NCBI RefSeq assembly: GCF_963664965.1
Contig: NZ_OY761823.1
Coordinates: forward strand, 816,001-880,000
DNA length: 64,000 nucleotides
DNA from: an uncultured Pseudodesulfovibrio sp.
Lineage (GTDB): Bacteria > Desulfobacterota > Desulfovibrionia > Desulfovibrionales > Desulfovibrionaceae
Direction of reading: 5' to 3'
Both the position numbers and the translations under genes were made by a program. Positions within the stretch are counted from its first letter, which is position 1; each line of letters begins with the position of its first letter. Below are positions 61,723 through 64,000 of this stretch, one piece after another. The notes beneath the pieces are model-generated. The model ran no database searches and was not told the origin of the DNA. It saw only the letters and a list, made by a program, of their open reading frames with translations.

Positions 61723-64000
61723 ATGCCGCATCCAAACGACACGAAACGCATTACCAAGACTGCCCTTTATTCGTGGGTCCTGTATAAAAACATCCCGCTT
61801 CAGCTCATGGTTATCGGCATTATCGCCATTACCGTGGTCATGCGGGTTGTCCCGCTGGAGATGCAGAAGCGCATCATCAACGAAGCGATCGGCATGCGTG
61901 ATTTACCGGCCCTGTACAGATACTGTGCTCTCTATATCGGTGCGGTCACGCTGGCCGGAGTTCTCAAGTTCCTCATCAACCTCATGCAGGTGTATATCGG
62001 CGAGCGGACATTGAAAGTCGTCCGTGAAAGGCTGTACGAGCATCTGCTTTCGCTGCCGATCCAGTTTTATCGTCGTACTTCTCCCGGCAACGTCATTTCC
62101 TATCTCATCACCGAATTCATCCCGGTCGCCACATTCATCGGACAGGCCGTTGCCGTACCCACCATCAACATCCTGACCTTCTTTGCCATGGCCGGGTACA
62201 TGATTCACCTCAACCCGACCATCGGTCTTATTTCAATCACGATTTATCCCATCGAACTCATCGTGCTGCCGCGGATTCAGAAGTATTTCCGTCGGGCCAA
62301 TCGTCGACGCATCAAGCACACCCAGAGGCTTTCCGGGCTGGTCGGCGAGGCCGTTTCCGGTGTGCATGAGGTGCATTCCAACGCATCCATTCCGCTGGAG
62401 AAAGGTCGTTTCTCCGATGTGCTGAACAGCTTGTACAAAGCCACGGTGATGCAGAACGCGCTCAAGTTCGCCATCAAGTTCGTCAACAATTTCTTCATGA
62501 GCCTCGGGCCGTTCGTTCTCTTTCTCATCGGTGGTTATTACGCCATTCAGGGCCACTTCGATGTCGGTGCCATCGTCGCCTTCCTGTCTGCTTATGAAAA
62601 GCTCTATGATCCGTGGAAGGAGCTGATGGAGTTCTGGCAGAATTATCAGGACAGCTCGGTGCGTTACAAGCAGATCATGCGTGCCTTTGACCACGCCCCT
62701 GAATTTGCTCAGGCCATTGAGGGCCGCGACCCGTTCGCCCTGGACAACGATGTGGAAGTCAAGGATCTCTCTTTTGTGGTCGGCGGGAACATCAAGCTTC
62801 TCGACCGTGTGTCCATGAAGGTCCGGGGCGGTGAGCACGTGGCTCTTGTGGGCTTTTCCGGTTCGGGAAAATCCACGCTTGCCCTGTGTATTGCTCAGCT
62901 TTACAAATACACGGGCGGCAGCGTGCTTCTGGGTGGACAGGAAGTGTCGGAACTGAGCAAACAGGACATGTCATACAATCTCGGCATGGTTGCCCAGCAT
63001 CCGTTTATCTTTGATGGCACGGTGCGTGAGAACCTGTTGTATTCCTGCCAGTCTCTGGCCCTTCAGGGCGGTTCATGCACGTCGACCGGAGAGGAACCCG
63101 ATCTTGACACCCTTATCAAACTGACCCAGCAGGTCGGCCTCTTTACCGACGTGCTTGCGTTCGCTTTGCGTTCGAAACTGGGAGAAGGGAAGGAATTCGA
63201 CTCACTGCGAGAAGCCGTCGTGGCCTCGCGCCGAGAATTCCAGGGCGGTGAGGACGGTATGTTCACTGACGTGGCCGAGCATATTGAATTCTTCGACATG
63301 GACAATTATTGCCAATACATGACCGTGGCCGAGAACATCGCTTTCGGGGCTACCTCGGATGAACGGTTTGACGAGGGGCATCTGCATCTTCACCCGGATT
63401 TCCTCGATTTCCTCGAAAAGCATAGCCTCATGGCTCACCTCGTCGTTCTTGGCGAAACCCTCGCCCGTGTGGTCACCGATGAACTCGGACCGGAACCCGA
63501 TCATGTCGCTTTCCGTTCCAGTCCCATCCCTGAAAACGAGTACGCCGAGTACCAGAGAGTCGCCAACCGACTCGATTCCGGCGAACCTCTGAGCGAGGAA
63601 GAAAAGGAACTCATCCTCAAACTCGCCCTGAGCTTTGTTCCCGGTATTCATCGTCAGGTGGATATGGACAAGGGGTTTGCCAACCGTGTCGTCAATGCGC
63701 GTCAGAGCTTCATGGATCTGGTCAATGAAAAGTATCCCGGAGCGTTCACCTTCTTCGAAGCCGACACCTACATGGATGGGCTCAACATTCAGGACAACAT
63801 CCTCTTTGGCCGTGTGCGGGCACAAGCTCCGGGCGCTGAAGATGAGATCAACCATCGCATCATGCAGGCGCTCATCATGCAGGGCGCACTTGAACCCGTG
63901 GCCGAGATGGGCCTCGGTTTCGAAGTCGGTTCCATGGGTGACCGTCTTTCCGGCGGACAACGCCAGAAGATCGCTCTTGCCCGAACCTTCCTCAAGAATC
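61723..64000 (+). CDS. ABC transporter, fused permease and expanded ATPase, cut by the window end
   Basis: 759 residues are visible. Residues of about 15-330 are an ABC exporter membrane domain with six helices (LMVIGIIAITVVMRVVPLEM opens; PFVLFLIGGYYAIQG ends it). The ATPase begins near 345, with Walker A GFSGSGKST from residue 377 and the Q loop near 426. The signature LSGGQRQK comes only at residue 742, about 365 residues after Walker A, where about 100 is usual. The insertion contains repeats of an EN-I-x-FG motif (TVRENLLY, TVAENIAFG, IQDNILFG). Walker B lies beyond the window. Substrate unknown. Confidence 0.85.
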   Translation, partial: MPHPNDTKRITKTALYSWVLYKNIPLQLMVIGIIAITVVMRVVPLEMQKRIINEAIGMRDLPALYRYCALYIGAVTLAGVLKFLINLMQVYIGERTLKVVRERLYEHLLSLPIQFYRRTSPGNVISYLITEFIPVATFIGQAVAVPTINILTFFAMAGYMIHLNPTIGLISITIYPIELIVLPRIQKYFRRANRRRIKHTQRLSGLVGEAVSGVHEVHSNASIPLEKGRFSDVLNSLYKATVMQNALKFAIKFVNNFFMSLGPFVLFLIGGYYAIQGHFDVGAIVAFLSAYEKLYDPWKELMEFWQNYQDSSVRYKQIMRAFDHAPEFAQAIEGRDPFALDNDVEVKDLSFVVGGNIKLLDRVSMKVRGGEHVALVGFSGSGKSTLALCIAQLYKYTGGSVLLGGQEVSELSKQDMSYNLGMVAQHPFIFDGTVRENLLYSCQSLALQGGSCTSTGEEPDLDTLIKLTQQVGLFTDVLAFALRSKLGEGKEFDSLREAVVASRREFQGGEDGMFTDVAEHIEFFDMDNYCQYMTVAENIAFGATSDERFDEGHLHLHPDFLDFLEKHSLMAHLVVLGETLARVVTDELGPEPDHVAFRSSPIPENEYAEYQRVANRLDSGEPLSEEEKELILKLALSFVPGIHRQVDMDKGFANRVVNARQSFMDLVNEKYPGAFTFFEADTYMDGLNIQDNILFGRVRAQAPGAEDEINHRIMQALIMQGALEPVAEMGLGFEVGSMGDRLSGGQRQKIALARTFLKN

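Overview
The window looks like a chromosomal segment of a Desulfovibrio-type bacterium (Desulfovibrionales, probably close to Pseudodesulfovibrio). This is inferred from gene content and order, not from a database search: an F-type ATP synthase split into an atpZ/atpI locus and an atpF'-F-H-A-G-D-C operon, a B12-dependent ribonucleotide reductase, a small multihaem c-type cytochrome, formate dehydrogenase maturation genes, and SpoIIE-type phosphatases with partner-switching proteins. Codon use is moderately GC-rich, and GTG and TTG starts are common. No rRNA, tRNA or CRISPR array was recognised.

Layout. 0-3.6 kb (minus strand): atpI/atpZ, a zinc-ribbon DUF3426 membrane protein, hpt, a GNAT acetyltransferase and a TlpA-like lipoprotein. 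3.7-7.8 kb: an accessory island with a large imperfect inverted repeat, a 5'-truncated Rhs core with a toxin tip, and three paralogous secreted candidate immunity proteins. The second and third follow displaced Rhs C-terminal tips; the third is frameshifted; a piece of duplicated Rhs core closes the array. 7.8-8.8 kb: a radical SAM protein. 9-14.8 kb: the rod-shape operon mreB-mreC-mreD-mrdA-rodA and a bactofilin. 14.9-20.8 kb: the ATP synthase operon, with a good promoter and terminator. 20.9-27.1 kb (minus): a LysE exporter, two tandem TPR proteins with degenerate receiver domains, a metallo-beta-lactamase-fold hydrolase and an aspartate aminotransferase. 27.4-36.3 kb (plus): a hybrid sensor kinase, nrdJ, a phosphoesterase, rlmH, argS and a SPOR protein. 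36.3-38.5 kb (minus): HD-GYP, a queuosine-precursor transporter and rsmG. 38.5-39.2 kb: two 160-bp direct repeats and a putative anaerobically regulated promoter.

39.2-45.7 kb: a tetrahaem cytochrome, small lipoproteins, serS, a membrane PP2C phosphatase, and a three-gene cluster ending in a PqqD-like protein. 45.7-48.2 kb (minus): a frameshifted THUMP methyltransferase and an O-antigen-ligase-like membrane protein. 48.5-52.1 kb: a lipoprotein, a DUF2087 protein behind a possibly structured leader, a second LysE exporter, a PACE efflux protein and an orphan SBP_bac_3 sensor. 52.2-57.0 kb: a molybdoenzyme/formate dehydrogenase maturation cluster (transposase-like gene, fdhE, moeA, fdhD and divergent mobB). 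57.0-64.0 kb: a DMT permease, an Ada-derived methyltransferase, a STAS / anti-sigma kinase / sensory PP2C module, and an ABC exporter cut by the window end whose nucleotide-binding domain carries an unusually large insertion.

The most unusual parts are the Rhs tip/immunity array with secreted immunity paralogues, the expanded ABC nucleotide-binding domain, the transposase-like gene inside the fdh maturation operon, and the paired pseudo-receiver TPR proteins.
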